Source: Methanobacteriota archaeon
GTDB taxonomy: Archaea > Thermoplasmatota > Poseidoniia > Poseidoniales > Poseidoniaceae
Direction of reading: 5' to 3'
Assembly (NCBI GenBank): GCA_018701175.1
Contig: JABIWF010000079.1
Coordinates: 1 to 37,168 of the forward strand
DNA length: 37,168 nucleotides
Numbering within the stretch: position 1 is the stretch's first letter; each line of letters opens with the position of its first letter. Shown one piece after another: positions 17,801 to 28,167 of this stretch. The notes beneath the pieces were generated by a model. It was not told where the DNA came from. It saw only the letters and a list, made by a program, of their open reading frames with translations, and searched no databases. Position numbers and translations under genes: made by a program.

Positions 17801-20800
17801 GTGTTGTCAAAAATAGTCTCGACGTCAATTTTGTAGACACCTGCAAAGAACTCGTGGCTGGCGATGAGGTCAGTAGACATCATGTCTGCGTCGATGTTCG
17901 TCTTGGAAATCGTGTAAGCGTTGTCTTCAATGAAGGTGAACTCTTGTAGAGAGATATTGTTGAAAGCAACTCCCTTGAACCCATCGTTGATTCCATTTCG
18001 GCCGTCATCATCGGATTGGAATTCAAAGTTGATATCAACCGTAGAACCAGCCAATGACATACATTCGAATGCCCAGTCCGAGGTGTCTGCGGAAGAGGTG
18101 TTGAGCGCATACAGGTGCGTCAAGTCGATGCTTGTAGTTGTAACAAGGTCATTTGTATTGAAGAACACATTGTAGTTCGTGCCGGAGCCATCGGTCGTTG
18201 CATCGTCTCCAATGTATGAAATCTCAGCGAAATCAATTGGTTCAGATTCGTTCACGATGTTATCGCCGTTTTCGTCAACTTGACACGTGCCATCTTCGTT
18301 GTAATCGTTCCATTGCCCCATAACGACGCTGCTGTATGTCGCACCGTCACGCAGGATGTCGAGGGTCATTGCTGCATAGTCATTGACATCGACGATGCTT
18401 GTCCCATCGGAATCAATACCGTAGAATGTATCTGCATAGTATTCGAAGTTTAGAGAGACGAAATCGCCGCCCATGGAAGTCAAATCAACACCTGGGATGG
18501 TCAGAGTTTCGTTTGCCCATGCGTCACCGTAGCCGTTCGAACCAGTATCACAAGGATGGCCAAACCAATAGCCGTGGTTGTTGAATATTTTCTCTTGACA
18601 ATTGTTTTCGTTGTAAACCGCACCTTGTGGGTTTTGGCTCTCTTCGTATCGATATCCGTCTGCACCGCCTTCGAATGTCTCTTCACACAGAGCACTCGGT
18701 GTACCACAGTAAATGTCTGAAGGGGTTGCCGAGTAAACAGTAGCCTTGACATCATAGTCAACTGCGGTGTTTCCGTAGTTGTTGGTAGCGACTTCAATGT
18801 CGAAGATTCCTTCCGCATACAATCCTCCAGGATTGAAGTATTCGAGGTTCTCGACCATTGGGTCGTAGAGGTTGAACGGAGTGATATATCCGATAATTTC
18901 GTCGTTTTGACTCTGTTCATCCCATGAATTTCCGGATAACACTGCAGAGATACGATACGTCGTATCGTTAAGGAGGTCAGCAGAAATCGAAGTGGTGAAT
19001 TCTTGACCTGGACCGAGATTATTCAGTGGAACATTGGCTTGTTGAACTTGTGGATTTGGTTGGAATGCTGTTGTTTGCTTCCAAATCGTTAGATTGTCGA
19101 CTGCATATCCATCGCGTCCTGACCACTCAGACTCGTTGTCGCTAGAAATTGAGCCTTCAAATCCAGTTCGCAATCGGAACCGGATATCAACGGTCTCACC
19201 AGCCCATGGGCTGAGATCGAATGCTCCGTCACCTTCTTCAGTGAAATTGTTCCAACCGTAGTATGTTCCAAAAGAGTATACACCGTAGTAGTAGATACCT
19301 TCAGGTGCGCCACCGATTGCTTGCTTGTACATGCGGTCCATATCGAATCCACCCCACATAGATTCGCCAGATGCACATGCTCCGGCGAGTTGTGCGCTTT
19401 GTGGGCAAGAAATTGTTGACCATCCAGTTTCAACGCTGCCGATTTCAATCATGGCAATGTCATCCCAGACATCACCAGCGAGGTAATTTCCGGATTGGTC
19501 GAGGCTTCCAAGGACTCCGTGGCCCAAGTGTCTGAACAGTTCAAGACTCATGAAAGCACGGTCTGAGCCTGTCAAGTCGACGTCTTCCAAGACCATTGCA
19601 TCGTCCCAATTGCGGCCATATCCGGACCATGTGTCTCCACTCGAATTGGTCTCGTAGTATCCAGCCCACATGAAGTCGGTCGGATTGTTGTAGTTTGCCG
19701 AAACGTTTGGATCATTGTTGTCGGATGTGCCACCAACTGAATTGTTGGTTTCTTCGTGCCACATCGTAGCTTGGTCGACGTATTCTTCGTAAGACCAAGT
19801 ACATCCGCTGCATGAAGCCTTGTTCTCCGGAGCATCCCAGTCCATCTCATAGACCGTCGTATTGGACGAATTTGGAGCGTCGACTATTTTGAGTTCGACA
19901 TCGAGAGTGGCTTGTTGACCGTTTAGAACATCCATGCCAGTGTTGGTCACTGTGACATTGATGTCGCGTGTTCCTTCGCCAACAATTCCATAGAATTTGT
20001 CAACAGGTGAGATCTCAATGGATGAAACGGACAAATCCTTGCTGTCCATTTCAATCACTGAAACGGTATCGTATTGACCATCCCATCCGAAATTGTCTCT
20101 CCAGCCACTGAAACGCCAGTTAGCGTGGCCGATAACCAAGTCATCAGAAGAGCCACTGGAACCTGCAAGTTGGCCGACGTCAACAACGTTTGGCCTGCGA
20201 CCTGCAGCGTACGATAGCGGGCTAAGATGGCCACCGTTACCGTTTGAAAGAGTCACTTGAACCGTAGTTGGGAAGTTAAGGTAAAATGAGGAAGTTGAAC
20301 CGCCTGCAGAATCCGATGTGTTTTGTTGATAAGCGATTGTCGGGTTGATGAAATCGGGCTCTTGGTCGCCGTTGAGGTCAGCGATTGTGACCGACCACGA
20401 GATGTAAGGGCCAAAGTAGGCTAGTGAAGGTGAGGACCAAGTTCCAACAGCAGAAGAGGTAACGTAGGTTACATTCTCGAGATTGCTGTCCATCATTACA
20501 ATTGAATCAATAACATTGTCATCGTCCATGTCTCCAATATCGAAGTTTTCGGAAGTGCCGGTGTTCATGTTAATGACATGAGTGTTTGGTGGAGGGCTTG
20601 TTGCGCTGAATGTGAAGGTGGCAGGATAAGTGTTGGTTAGACAACTGAATTCAATGATGGTCATGTTATCGTCGTTTCCAGGGTTTGTGACCTGGCCGGT
20701 TCTGTAGTCAACACCTTCTGCACGTTGTAGCCACAAGTCATCATCCGTACAGGTACCTGAAAGGCCACCTGTTTCGGTTTCTCCCCAGTCGCCGACTTCC

Positions 20801-21492
20801 AAGTTCTGGTATCTGTCTGATGTGGAGGAACCAAGCGAAGTGACTGTACCTTGTGTGTTGCTCGTGATTGGACCACGGTATGTGACCACACGTTGTGTAG
20901 CCAAGTCACCGAGCAGATCGAGAACAAAAATATCATCATTACCGTCTTGGTCTGCGTCACCCACTGTCAAATCCCAAGCGTAGAAGTGAGTGAAACGAGC
21001 GCCAATGCTCCATGATTTTTCGTTGCAACCACCGTTTTCAATGATGGTTACGTTTCCGGGGTCGCCTGCTGGTGCTCCATTGTCATCGGTCTTGAATGGA
21101 TTGTTGCGCTGATAGATGACAATGTCTGTTGCAGTGTCGCCAGTGAACTCACCGACTTCAATAAATTGAACATTGGAAAATTCGTCCCACTCGGCGTTAC
21201 GGCTGGTGTTCTTAGAGACCCAAACGTCTTGGCGCTCGCTAAAATCACCGTTTCCATCGTTCCATAGGATACTGATGGTGTGGGTTCCGTCGGTCGCCAT
21301 TGCCAAATCATTGTGTCCATCGCAGTTGAAGTCGCCAATAGCAACATCATGAGGGTCACGGTTTGTCGTGTATGAACGAGCCATGGACGCACTCGCTGTT
21401 GAAGCGATGGCAGCTGTGGTCGAAAGTAACATCAGCATGACAAGGAACATGCTTAGGGCGCGGCTCTTGAGGTGGTGGTTCTTGGGAATCAT
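14827..21492 (-). CDS. Giant surface protein (about 2220 aa): FG-GAP-like repeats, CARDB/PKD-like regions, C-terminal TM and Gln/Ala-rich cytoplasmic tail
   Basis: ORF 14827-21585; likely start MIPKNHHLKSRALSM at 21492, followed by a signal peptide. 'DPHDVAIGDFNCDGHNDLAMA', 'VGDADQDGNDDIFVLDLLGD', 'IADLNGDQEPDFI' FG-GAP-type motifs; C-terminal 'IMIGAILLLVIVGTMFFLGRNGEDD' TM. Confidence 0.85.
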   Translation of the reverse strand: MIPKNHHLKSRALSMFLVMLMLLSTTAAIASTASASMARSYTTNRDPHDVAIGDFNCDGHNDLAMATDGTHTISILWNDGNGDFSERQDVWVSKNTSRNAEWDEFSNVQFIEVGEFTGDTATDIVIYQRNNPFKTDDNGAPAGDPGNVTIIENGGCNEKSWSIGARFTHFYAWDLTVGDADQDGNDDIFVLDLLGDLATQRVVTYRGPITSNTQGTVTSLGSSTSDRYQNLEVGDWGETETGGLSGTCTDDDLWLQRAEGVDYRTGQVTNPGNDDNMTIIEFSCLTNTYPATFTFSATSPPPNTHVINMNTGTSENFDIGDMDDDNVIDSIVMMDSNLENVTYVTSSAVGTWSSPSLAYFGPYISWSVTIADLNGDQEPDFINPTIAYQQNTSDSAGGSTSSFYLNFPTTVQVTLSNGNGGHLSPLSYAAGRRPNVVDVGQLAGSSGSSDDLVIGHANWRFSGWRDNFGWDGQYDTVSVIEMDSKDLSVSSIEISPVDKFYGIVGEGTRDINVTVTNTGMDVLNGQQATLDVELKIVDAPNSSNTTVYEMDWDAPENKASCSGCTWSYEEYVDQATMWHEETNNSVGGTSDNNDPNVSANYNNPTDFMWAGYYETNSSGDTWSGYGRNWDDAMVLEDVDLTGSDRAFMSLELFRHLGHGVLGSLDQSGNYLAGDVWDDIAMIEIGSVETGWSTISCPQSAQLAGACASGESMWGGFDMDRMYKQAIGGAPEGIYYYGVYSFGTYYGWNNFTEEGDGAFDLSPWAGETVDIRFRLRTGFEGSISSDNESEWSGRDGYAVDNLTIWKQTTAFQPNPQVQQANVPLNNLGPGQEFTTSISADLLNDTTYRISAVLSGNSWDEQSQNDEIIGYITPFNLYDPMVENLEYFNPGGLYAEGIFDIEVATNNYGNTAVDYDVKATVYSATPSDIYCGTPSALCEETFEGGADGYRYEESQNPQGAVYNENNCQEKIFNNHGYWFGHPCDTGSNGYGDAWANETLTIPGVDLTSMGGDFVSLNFEYYADTFYGIDSDGTSIVDVNDYAAMTLDILRDGATYSSVVMGQWNDYNEDGTCQVDENGDNIVNESEPIDFAEISYIGDDATTDGSGTNYNVFFNTNDLVTTTSIDLTHLYALNTSSADTSDWAFECMSLAGSTVDINFEFQSDDDGRNGINDGFKGVAFNNISLQEFTFIEDNAYTISKTNIDADMMSTDLIASHEFFAGVYKIDVETIFDNTTAGKAWFNDNEVSVSNNRETVIFNVESVDITLGKPNTLNCLNDQTLECVMPIDSALTHDWTIKATNGVLAGDYVFNMNIFDMTDGSQAHTTTAGPAQSLDSHQLIDVSFTPWNGWQDGHKYNISFDAELANGNPSGNVRYFHATFADSVDVAILSDTSPRTSAIKEDLNILGMTYTQFDINDWDTYFLSGWFTHYDKIVLPWQTDIAAKDIENGGRGYYQKLGSTANKNTLEGFMYAGGTVQAHLGPQGSQVYGLDQGLTGRLPFGLNIQSKNLGESPITYAETNFADPYHPLMENVDLAAFQGFDASSTVAMAVLDTNSQSANNVPERCGGYSETKKDGTFQRIIRQDGTQAQQKDTILGVCSYQAGGLIVSTIDVATHSERADSATLPLLGNMLSYQVTPYPTGFGVLGDGLDLQINGIIPDNDPSTGGYKDYYIKSNAELTFSFVSDTTESLNTDWIIDGPTSWTGATMASGTSHTTDNNPLMMFCKTDLASATGCTQGEQWDITLILHDAQGHSRVITVTVETNDVYADAFRPTADAEIDMRDDYAEQIEFLGTNTIQSKEWDVHQIRLNENNGEVTVYFDAGNSSDEDALDGNGIERYEWKVLFDAPYGDDDFDIEGHEFIETAASDGLFAYTFRNLTSDTTGASNTEIRIELVVFDGADKFSEKHRMYFVVVPNDFGDDEPDVDINFDLNNSRVTTPTITVSGTVLSGAESQNDVYVEIAFMEDSFSASAIEKFNMKNDETWAKTEGGLGDGDTFSLTLSLEELYTNKSLSQRVFIRIYEGQAPDERHVIVKWQEFQLAACQGLEAPAEADAAGGEFVFIDGECEWSGAWTLVDGNWSEPQSDSGEDSSESALGGLGVPIMIGAILLLVIVGTMFFLGRNGEDDVKNFAMTDSGFGGVVDQTEQYVQQLIAQGYPEETARAYAQQYSTQAAAAAPAAAAPAAAPAMDQAVYEQYYQQFTAQGYDAQTAAAYAQQYAMQYAQSQQ

Positions 21493-21649
21493 CAACATCA
21501 CTAACCTTATCCAACCCCTGTTGCACTTTAATTCCTTTGCTTTCAAGTTCTCAAATGAAAACACCAAAAAGACCCGCAGTAACACGAATAGTGGTTTAGA
21601 AAACCGAAGGAAATAATTTCGGGAAAACGGCAGATCGTTTCAGGCGTTT

Positions 21650-22339
21650 TCAACTGAATTTACCTGACAACCAACGAGGTGAAGGGCCCCATCCGGTAGC
21701 ATCTCCGCCGTGAACTTTGACAAGCTTTCCTGCGGTGAAAAGGGACTCCAACCAAACTTCGAGTGTTGTGCCCTCACGATTACCGAGTCTTTTGCTTGCA
21801 ATTTCTTCGATATCTTCCGTCTTAAGAGCCGTGATACCATAATCACGCACTACAAGACTGAGCAGTTCTCGGAGCCAGGCTTCCGCCATTGGGTCGACGC
21901 TCATTGCACCCTGAACAGGACGAGGGGGTTCCATTTCTTCTAATGCCTCCATCAATTCAATAGGATCAGGACGTACAGGAGCTTCCAAGCCGAGTAAGTC
22001 CAGTTCTTCTTCAAGATTAAGCTGGCCAATGGGGCGGCGAACTACGGGGATTCTCGAAGGGTCAGGCGTTGGACCCATATCTTTGGGTTTCTGAGGCATC
22101 GAGGACGAATCACCGCCCTCAAAGTCTTCATCGTCATAATCGGCAACATCAATGCCAGATGTGTTTGTAGGACGCATTTCAGTTGCGATTGGCATGGTCC
22201 ACCCCACGCCTTCAAGACCCAAGTCAGAAACATGTTTCTTCACCCAAGACACTTCGCCCTCCAAGACAACATGGACATCATGTTCATCCGCACGAAAACG
22301 GTAGCGAACTTGACCTCTTAACTCAGCCATCATTCTCAT
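21650..22339 (-). CDS. Hypothetical protein (229 aa) with disordered acidic/proline-rich middle and winged-helix-like C-terminus
   Basis: Long ORF on the same strand as its neighbours; no recognised family. Confidence 0.6.
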   Translation of the reverse strand: MRMMAELRGQVRYRFRADEHDVHVVLEGEVSWVKKHVSDLGLEGVGWTMPIATEMRPTNTSGIDVADYDDEDFEGGDSSSMPQKPKDMGPTPDPSRIPVVRRPIGQLNLEEELDLLGLEAPVRPDPIELMEALEEMEPPRPVQGAMSVDPMAEAWLRELLSLVVRDYGITALKTEDIEEIASKRLGNREGTTLEVWLESLFTAGKLVKVHGGDATGWGPSPRWLSGKFS

Positions 22340-22377
22340 TCCAGTGCGTCAAGGGTATTCAAGTTGATGTATCAGGT

Positions 22378-25047
22378 TCACTCTTGTTTTGCTAATTGTC
22401 TCAAAACAGTATGCAGAATACCGCCGTTGCGATAATATTCAACCTCAACTGGAGTATCCAATCGAACTTGAGCCTCAAAAGTGGAAACAGTACCGTTCGG
22501 ATGGGAAGCAGTAACGGTTAGCATTTGCAAGGGTTCGACATCATTCGTCACGGGTATCGAAAACGATTCGGTTCCATCAAAGCCAAGTGAATCGTGAGAT
22601 TCTCCTTCAACAAAAGTCATTGGCAAAACGCCCATTCCGACAAGATTGGAACGGTGAATCCGTTCAAACGAAGTTGCAATAACCGCTGTGACACCGAGCA
22701 AGTATGTTCCTTTAGCAGCCCAGTCACGAGACGAACCAGTACCGTACTGGCTACCAGCGAGAACAATCTTTGGCCCGTCGTATGAATGGGCAGCATCGTA
22801 GACCGATGTGACTTCTCCTGTCGTGAAATCCGTAGCAAAGCCACCTTCCGTTCCTGGAGCCATTTGGTTGCGGATTCGTACGTTCGCAAACGTCCCTCGC
22901 ATCATGATTTCATGGTTACCTCGGCGGCTACCAAACGAGTTGAAATCTCCTTTAGCAATTCCACGCTCAACCAACCACTTACCGGCTGGCCCATCTTCAG
23001 GGAACGAACCTGCTGGAGAGATGTGGTCTGTCGTTATGGAATCGCCAAGTTTCAACAAAACCCGGGCATTGTCGATGCTCGAAATTGGCTGAGGTTCTGC
23101 AGAAAGGCCTGAGAAGAAGGTTGGTAAACGAATGTAGGTCGAATCTGGTTGCCATGGGTAAAGTGGACTCGGTTCAGATGGAATACTGTCCCAACGTGGT
23201 TCATTCATGGCATCAGCATATCGTTGACGGAACATTTCCGGTGTAATCACATTCAATGCTTCTTGCAATTGTTCATCGCTTGGCCATACATCATGAAGCA
23301 TAACCGGAGAACCATCTTGTGAGTATCCGAGAGGTTCTGTTGACAAATCGACTTCAAGTGAACCTGCAAGTGCATATGCAACAACCAACGGAGGGCTTGC
23401 CAAATACGACGCCTTGACCTTACCGTGAACCCGACCTTCGAAGTTTCTATTACCGGATATGACTGAACCAACGATGAGGTTTGCTTCATCAATAGCCGAA
23501 TCAATGGCTTCTGGCAGTGGCCCAGAGTTACCGATACATGTCGTGCATCCGTATCCAACTACATTGAACCCAAGGGCGTTCAAATCTTCTTGGAGTCCCG
23601 ATGCCTCATAGTATTCAGTAACGACACGGCTACCGGGAGCGAGAGAGGTTTTGACCCATGGTTTGACTTCAAGACCGTGTGCACGAGCATTTCGAGCAAG
23701 CAAGCCAGCAGCAAGCATGACTCCCGGGTTCGAGGTATTGGTACAAGAAGTGATAGCTGCGATGACGACATCACCATGATTCAAGTCGTAGGTTTGACCG
23801 TCGTTAGTAACAATGGCACCATTTGAGAGTTGGTCTTTCGAAAGGCCGTGTCCGTGGTGCCCGAGTTCTGCCGTGAGAGATTCGAGGAAATGAGATTTCA
23901 TTCCAGAAAGGTCAACACGGTCTTGCGGACGCTTTGGACCTGCCAATGCTGGTTGAACAGTCGAAAGGTCAAGTTCCAGTGTTGCGGTATACGATTTCTC
24001 TGCATCACCCGTCGAATACCAAAGTCCCTGAGCTCGTGCATACGCTTCAACACCTGCAATAGCATCGTCTTCGCGACCGCTCAGGCGCAGATATTCCAGC
24101 GTTCGCTCGTCAACAGGGAAGAACCCACACGTTGCGCCGTATTCAGGAGCCATGTTCGCAATTGTCGCACGGTCTGCGAGAGTTAATTCGACCATACCTG
24201 GGCCGAAAAATTCTACAAACTTCCCGACTACGCCGTGTTCTCGAAGCATCTCAACAATTCTCAGGGTCATGTCTGTTGCAGTGACGCCGGGATTGAGAGT
24301 GCCGTTGAGGCGCATGCCTACTACGTCAGGAGCCAGCATGTAGATGGGTTGGCCCAACATCACTGCTTCTGCTTCGATACCACCGACACCCCAACCAAGA
24401 ACACCGAGTCCGTTGATCATGGTCGTGTGGGAGTCAGTACCGACCAAGGTATCTGCCAGCCAAACGCCGTCCTCTTGGCGAGCGACGCTCGCTAGATATT
24501 CGAGGTTGACTTGATGCACAATACCTCGAGATGGTGGCACTGCTTGGAAATTGTCGAGGGATTGCTGACCCCACTTCAAGAAGGTATAGCGTTCCATGTT
24601 ACGATGGTACTCAATGTCCAAGTTCAATTGCAGAGCGTCGCTGTGACCCCCGTCAACGTCTACTTGTACCGAATGGTCGATGACCAAATCCACTGGAACT
24701 TGGGGGTTGACTTTTTCCGGGTCACCGCCCATCTCGACCATTGCGTCTCGTAGAGCAGCAAGGTCTACGACGGCTGGAACGCCGGTGAAGTCTTGTAGGA
24801 TAACTCGCGAAGGTCGGAAGGGGATTTCTCCTCGTTCGCCGTTCGGAGTCCAACCCGCAATGTTACGAATGTCTTCATCGCGAACCAAGAAACCGTCGTT
24901 TCCTCGCAGGGCGCCCTCGAGAAGGATACGAATTGAGTAGGGCAGTGAAGAGGTATCAATGCCGTTTTCATCGAGGCCGTCGAGCGCAAAATATTCTCCA
25001 CCGACAGAGAGGCTTCGTCGCGCATTGTAGGGGTCAAGAGTCGTCAT
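22378..25047 (-). CDS. acnA: Aconitate hydratase (AcnA/IRP type)
   Basis: 'VIDHSVQVD', '[36 protein letters not shown]', '[25 protein letters not shown]', '[14 protein letters not shown]', '[16 protein letters not shown]'. Confidence 0.97.
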   Translation of the reverse strand: MTTLDPYNARRSLSVGGEYFALDGLDENGIDTSSLPYSIRILLEGALRGNDGFLVRDEDIRNIAGWTPNGERGEIPFRPSRVILQDFTGVPAVVDLAALRDAMVEMGGDPEKVNPQVPVDLVIDHSVQVDVDGGHSDALQLNLDIEYHRNMERYTFLKWGQQSLDNFQAVPPSRGIVHQVNLEYLASVARQEDGVWLADTLVGTDSHTTMINGLGVLGWGVGGIEAEAVMLGQPIYMLAPDVVGMRLNGTLNPGVTATDMTLRIVEMLREHGVVGKFVEFFGPGMVELTLADRATIANMAPEYGATCGFFPVDERTLEYLRLSGREDDAIAGVEAYARAQGLWYSTGDAEKSYTATLELDLSTVQPALAGPKRPQDRVDLSGMKSHFLESLTAELGHHGHGLSKDQLSNGAIVTNDGQTYDLNHGDVVIAAITSCTNTSNPGVMLAAGLLARNARAHGLEVKPWVKTSLAPGSRVVTEYYEASGLQEDLNALGFNVVGYGCTTCIGNSGPLPEAIDSAIDEANLIVGSVISGNRNFEGRVHGKVKASYLASPPLVVAYALAGSLEVDLSTEPLGYSQDGSPVMLHDVWPSDEQLQEALNVITPEMFRQRYADAMNEPRWDSIPSEPSPLYPWQPDSTYIRLPTFFSGLSAEPQPISSIDNARVLLKLGDSITTDHISPAGSFPEDGPAGKWLVERGIAKGDFNSFGSRRGNHEIMMRGTFANVRIRNQMAPGTEGGFATDFTTGEVTSVYDAAHSYDGPKIVLAGSQYGTGSSRDWAAKGTYLLGVTAVIATSFERIHRSNLVGMGVLPMTFVEGESHDSLGFDGTESFSIPVTNDVEPLQMLTVTASHPNGTVSTFEAQVRLDTPVEVEYYRNGGILHTVLRQLAKQE

Positions 25048-25122
25048 AATTCAACCCAAAAGGCCGATGTCTATGAAGAAAACCCCTCAAGAGGTTCATT
25101 GGCAGCCACGGTGAAATTAAGA

Positions 25123-26202
25123 TTACCAAAACTGATACCATGGCGAACTTTCACCGCTAAATGAGGCACTGTTAAGCGACACTGTGTAATTCGGTGTGCT
25201 TCCTGCACTTCCACCGGTCTCGACTGCGTCGATTTTATCGATGACATCTTGGCCTTCAATGACTTTTCCAAAGACGGTGTGAACTCCGTCAAGATGCGAA
25301 GGCGAGGAGCCTGGAGATACAATGAAGAATTGTGATCCGCCAGTGTTTTCCTGACTGGTTTTGGCCATCGAAAGTGCATACGGTTCGTGGATGTAGCCGT
25401 TGTCTGCTTCGTCGGGCAAGGTCCATTCAGTAATATCGCAATCAGATGAGGAAGCGGAGGCTTGTCCGTTGCAGTAACCAGACCAAACTACTGCGTGACC
25501 GCCTGTTCCGTCTGAATTGGTGAAGTCGCCTCCCTGAAGCATGAAACCAGCAATAATTCGGTGATAAATGGTTTTGTCATATTTGCCATCGCTGACAAGT
25601 TGTTTGAAGTTGGCAACGTGGAATGGTGCTGCATCCTCATACAACTCAATGGTGACTTCGCCAGTCTCTTGAACACCGTTTTGATTGGTCCATGACATTT
25701 CAAAAATGACTTCATCCCCAGCAGTAGAGGGGTTCGCAAGGAATCCTGCGCCAGCGAGAAGAAGAAGTAGGCCTGCACCAAATGCAAGGACTCCAGCGAA
25801 CGTTGGTGTACCGTCGTTCAGCAATCGAGGCATTGTGCTTTGACTGATTCCCTTTTCCTGCATTTCATTCAACAAATCATTGTACGATGAATTGGATTTC
25901 TTGTCTTTAGGATTCATCTTTACCGAATCACGGAGAAGCGAAGCGGCTTTCCTATATTCTGATTTTGAATTCTCCCGTTGAGCGATTTGGCGGGTAGCTT
26001 CACCCGCAAGGCGAAGTGTTGTCGGATGAGTTCCACTTGCGTCAACTTCCCGAAGTGCCAAAAGAGCACCTTCCGCCTTACCTTGTGTGATGGACTTTTC
26101 TGCTTTGGTCCAAGCCTTCTTTCGAGCTTGTTCAGAATCGAAAGGACTGCTCTTGTCCACGATGTCTGTTTTCGATGAAGCCTTGTTCGCTTTGTCCGCC
26201 AT
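25123..26202 (-). CDS. Membrane-anchored cyclophilin-type peptidyl-prolyl isomerase with N-terminal helical/TPR-like domain
   Basis: 'YHRIIAGFMLQGGDFTNSDGTGG', 'ALSMAKTSQENTGGSQFFIV', 'HLDGVHTVFGKVIEGQDVIDKI' cyclophilin motifs; TM 'FAGVLAFGAGLLLLLAGAGFLA'. Confidence 0.9.
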   Translation of the reverse strand: MADKANKASSKTDIVDKSSPFDSEQARKKAWTKAEKSITQGKAEGALLALREVDASGTHPTTLRLAGEATRQIAQRENSKSEYRKAASLLRDSVKMNPKDKKSNSSYNDLLNEMQEKGISQSTMPRLLNDGTPTFAGVLAFGAGLLLLLAGAGFLANPSTAGDEVIFEMSWTNQNGVQETGEVTIELYEDAAPFHVANFKQLVSDGKYDKTIYHRIIAGFMLQGGDFTNSDGTGGHAVVWSGYCNGQASASSSDCDITEWTLPDEADNGYIHEPYALSMAKTSQENTGGSQFFIVSPGSSPSHLDGVHTVFGKVIEGQDVIDKIDAVETGGSAGSTPNYTVSLNSASFSGESSPWYQFW

Positions 26203-26379
26203 GATGTCGCCAGACCGGCGAAGGTTTTGAGAGTCGCGTAAAAAATTGGTTTCGATGAATGGCCTTTTTTGAGGATTTGGCGGAGATGCGCATCAACATG
26301 TTCAAAGAGTGTATGCTGAACCCAACCATAAGAGAGGCCAGTGAGTCATCACCGAACTACTCTCAGGGGAAAACACACA

Positions 26380-28167
26380 ATGGAGACCATTGCAAACGAC
26401 TTCACCATTAACATCGCCACTGCCAACGGAACAGGTTCGCAATCTGCAAACCTCATTCTCCTCCAATCCCTCTTCGAAATGGGAGTCCCTGTAAGCGGCA
26501 AAAACATGTTCCCTTCAAACATATCTGGACTACCAACGTGGTACATTGTTCGACTTTCAGACAATGGATATCAAGCCCCAGGCAATCGAACCCACATCCA
26601 AGTTCTCCTCAACCCAGCAACTTGGGACGAAGATTTGGCGAGCCTTGAACCTGGTTCAGTCGTCATTTGGAACGAGAATGCTAAAATGGAAATGAACAGG
26701 GACGATGTGATCTCATATCCTGTGCCTATGTCTGCACTGGCTCGTAAAATCAATCCTAAAATTGCAAAATTAGTAACGAACATCATTTATGTTGGCGTAC
26801 TTGCTGAACTTCTTGGAATCGATCAAGAAGAACTCGAAGCTGCCGTGGCGAAACAATTCAAGGGCAAGGCTACTGCCGTCGAACTGAACATCACTGCTCT
26901 CGGACTAGGCCGTGATTATTTCAAAGAAAACCTCTCCAAGAACGACCCGTATATCGTGGAAAAGCGAGTCATTGAAAAGCCGCAATTCTTCATCGAAGGA
27001 AACGAGGCTGCGGCCCTTGGGTGTCTCTTTGGCGGTGTTCAAATGCTCGCCTGGTACCCAATCACGCCATCGTCTTCACTCGCAGAGGGCATTATCAACT
27101 ACATCCCGCAATTACGTACAGACGATGATGGAAACGCTACATGCGCAGTTATCCAAGCAGAGGATGAACTCGCTGCTGCCGGCATGGTACTCGGCGCAGG
27201 CTGGGCCGGAGGCCGTGGAATGACCGCAACATCAGGCCCCGGTATTTCCCTCATGCAGGAATTTATCGGACTGGGTTACTTCGCTGAAATCCCTTCAGTG
27301 TTTTGGGATGTGAACCGCGTAGGCCCCTCTACAGGACTTCCTACGCGCACACAACAATCTGACATCACACTGCTGTACGAAGGCAGCCACGGTGACACAC
27401 AACACATCGTCCTCATTCCAGGAACCGTCGAAGAGTGTTTCGAATTCGGTTGGAGAGCATTCGACTATTCAGAACGCTACCAAACGCCTGTATTCGGACT
27501 GAGCGACCTTGACTTGGGGATGAACCGCTGGGCTTGTGAAGGATTTGAATACCCAGACCAAGCCATGGACCGTGGAAAAGTGGTACGAGAACGAGATGTG
27601 TTTGAAGCATTCGAAGAGTTCGGTCGCTACCTTGATGTGGACGGCGATGGCATTCCTTACCGTACACTACCGGGCTCCGGCATGGACCCTATACTCTACC
27701 GTGGAACTGGACACAATCCAAAGGGTGTTTACTCTGAAAAACCGGATGATTATTTTGAACTCATGCAACGGCTAAGGCGAAAAATCGACGGAGCACGCGA
27801 CGATCTACCTGCACCTATTCTCCGTGAAGAAGACGAATGTGAAGTTGGAATCATCTATTTGGGAAGTATGGAAAACACCATCCAAGAAATCGACGATATT
27901 CTCGAAGCCACTGGAATCAAAGTCAGCCAATGCAGAGTGCGAGCACTCCCCTTACACAGCGGTGTTGAAGAGTTCATTCGACGGCACAAGACGACAATTG
28001 TACTCGAAATTAACCGCGACGGACAAATGTACGGCATCCTGCGGAAGGAGTTACCAAACGATCTCATCACAAAGATTCGCTCTGTTGCTTACAGCGACGG
28101 CGTACCTCCACGCGCTGGAATCTATGCTAAACTTATTCTTGAAACCCTAAAGGAGGGAGACAATTGA
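26380..28167 (+). CDS. korA: 2-oxoacid:ferredoxin oxidoreductase, fused gamma-alpha subunit
   Basis: N-terminal gamma-type domain 'INIATANGTGSQSANLILLQSLFEMGVPVSGKNMFPSNISGLPTWYIVRLS', then alpha domain 'WYPITPSSSLAEGIINYIP', 'AAAGMVLGAGWAGGRGMTATSGPGISLMQEF'. ATG at 26380 preferred over GTG at 26341. Confidence 0.93.
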   Translation: METIANDFTINIATANGTGSQSANLILLQSLFEMGVPVSGKNMFPSNISGLPTWYIVRLSDNGYQAPGNRTHIQVLLNPATWDEDLASLEPGSVVIWNENAKMEMNRDDVISYPVPMSALARKINPKIAKLVTNIIYVGVLAELLGIDQEELEAAVAKQFKGKATAVELNITALGLGRDYFKENLSKNDPYIVEKRVIEKPQFFIEGNEAAALGCLFGGVQMLAWYPITPSSSLAEGIINYIPQLRTDDDGNATCAVIQAEDELAAAGMVLGAGWAGGRGMTATSGPGISLMQEFIGLGYFAEIPSVFWDVNRVGPSTGLPTRTQQSDITLLYEGSHGDTQHIVLIPGTVEECFEFGWRAFDYSERYQTPVFGLSDLDLGMNRWACEGFEYPDQAMDRGKVVRERDVFEAFEEFGRYLDVDGDGIPYRTLPGSGMDPILYRGTGHNPKGVYSEKPDDYFELMQRLRRKIDGARDDLPAPILREEDECEVGIIYLGSMENTIQEIDDILEATGIKVSQCRVRALPLHSGVEEFIRRHKTTIVLEINRDGQMYGILRKELPNDLITKIRSVAYSDGVPPRAGIYAKLILETLKEGDN

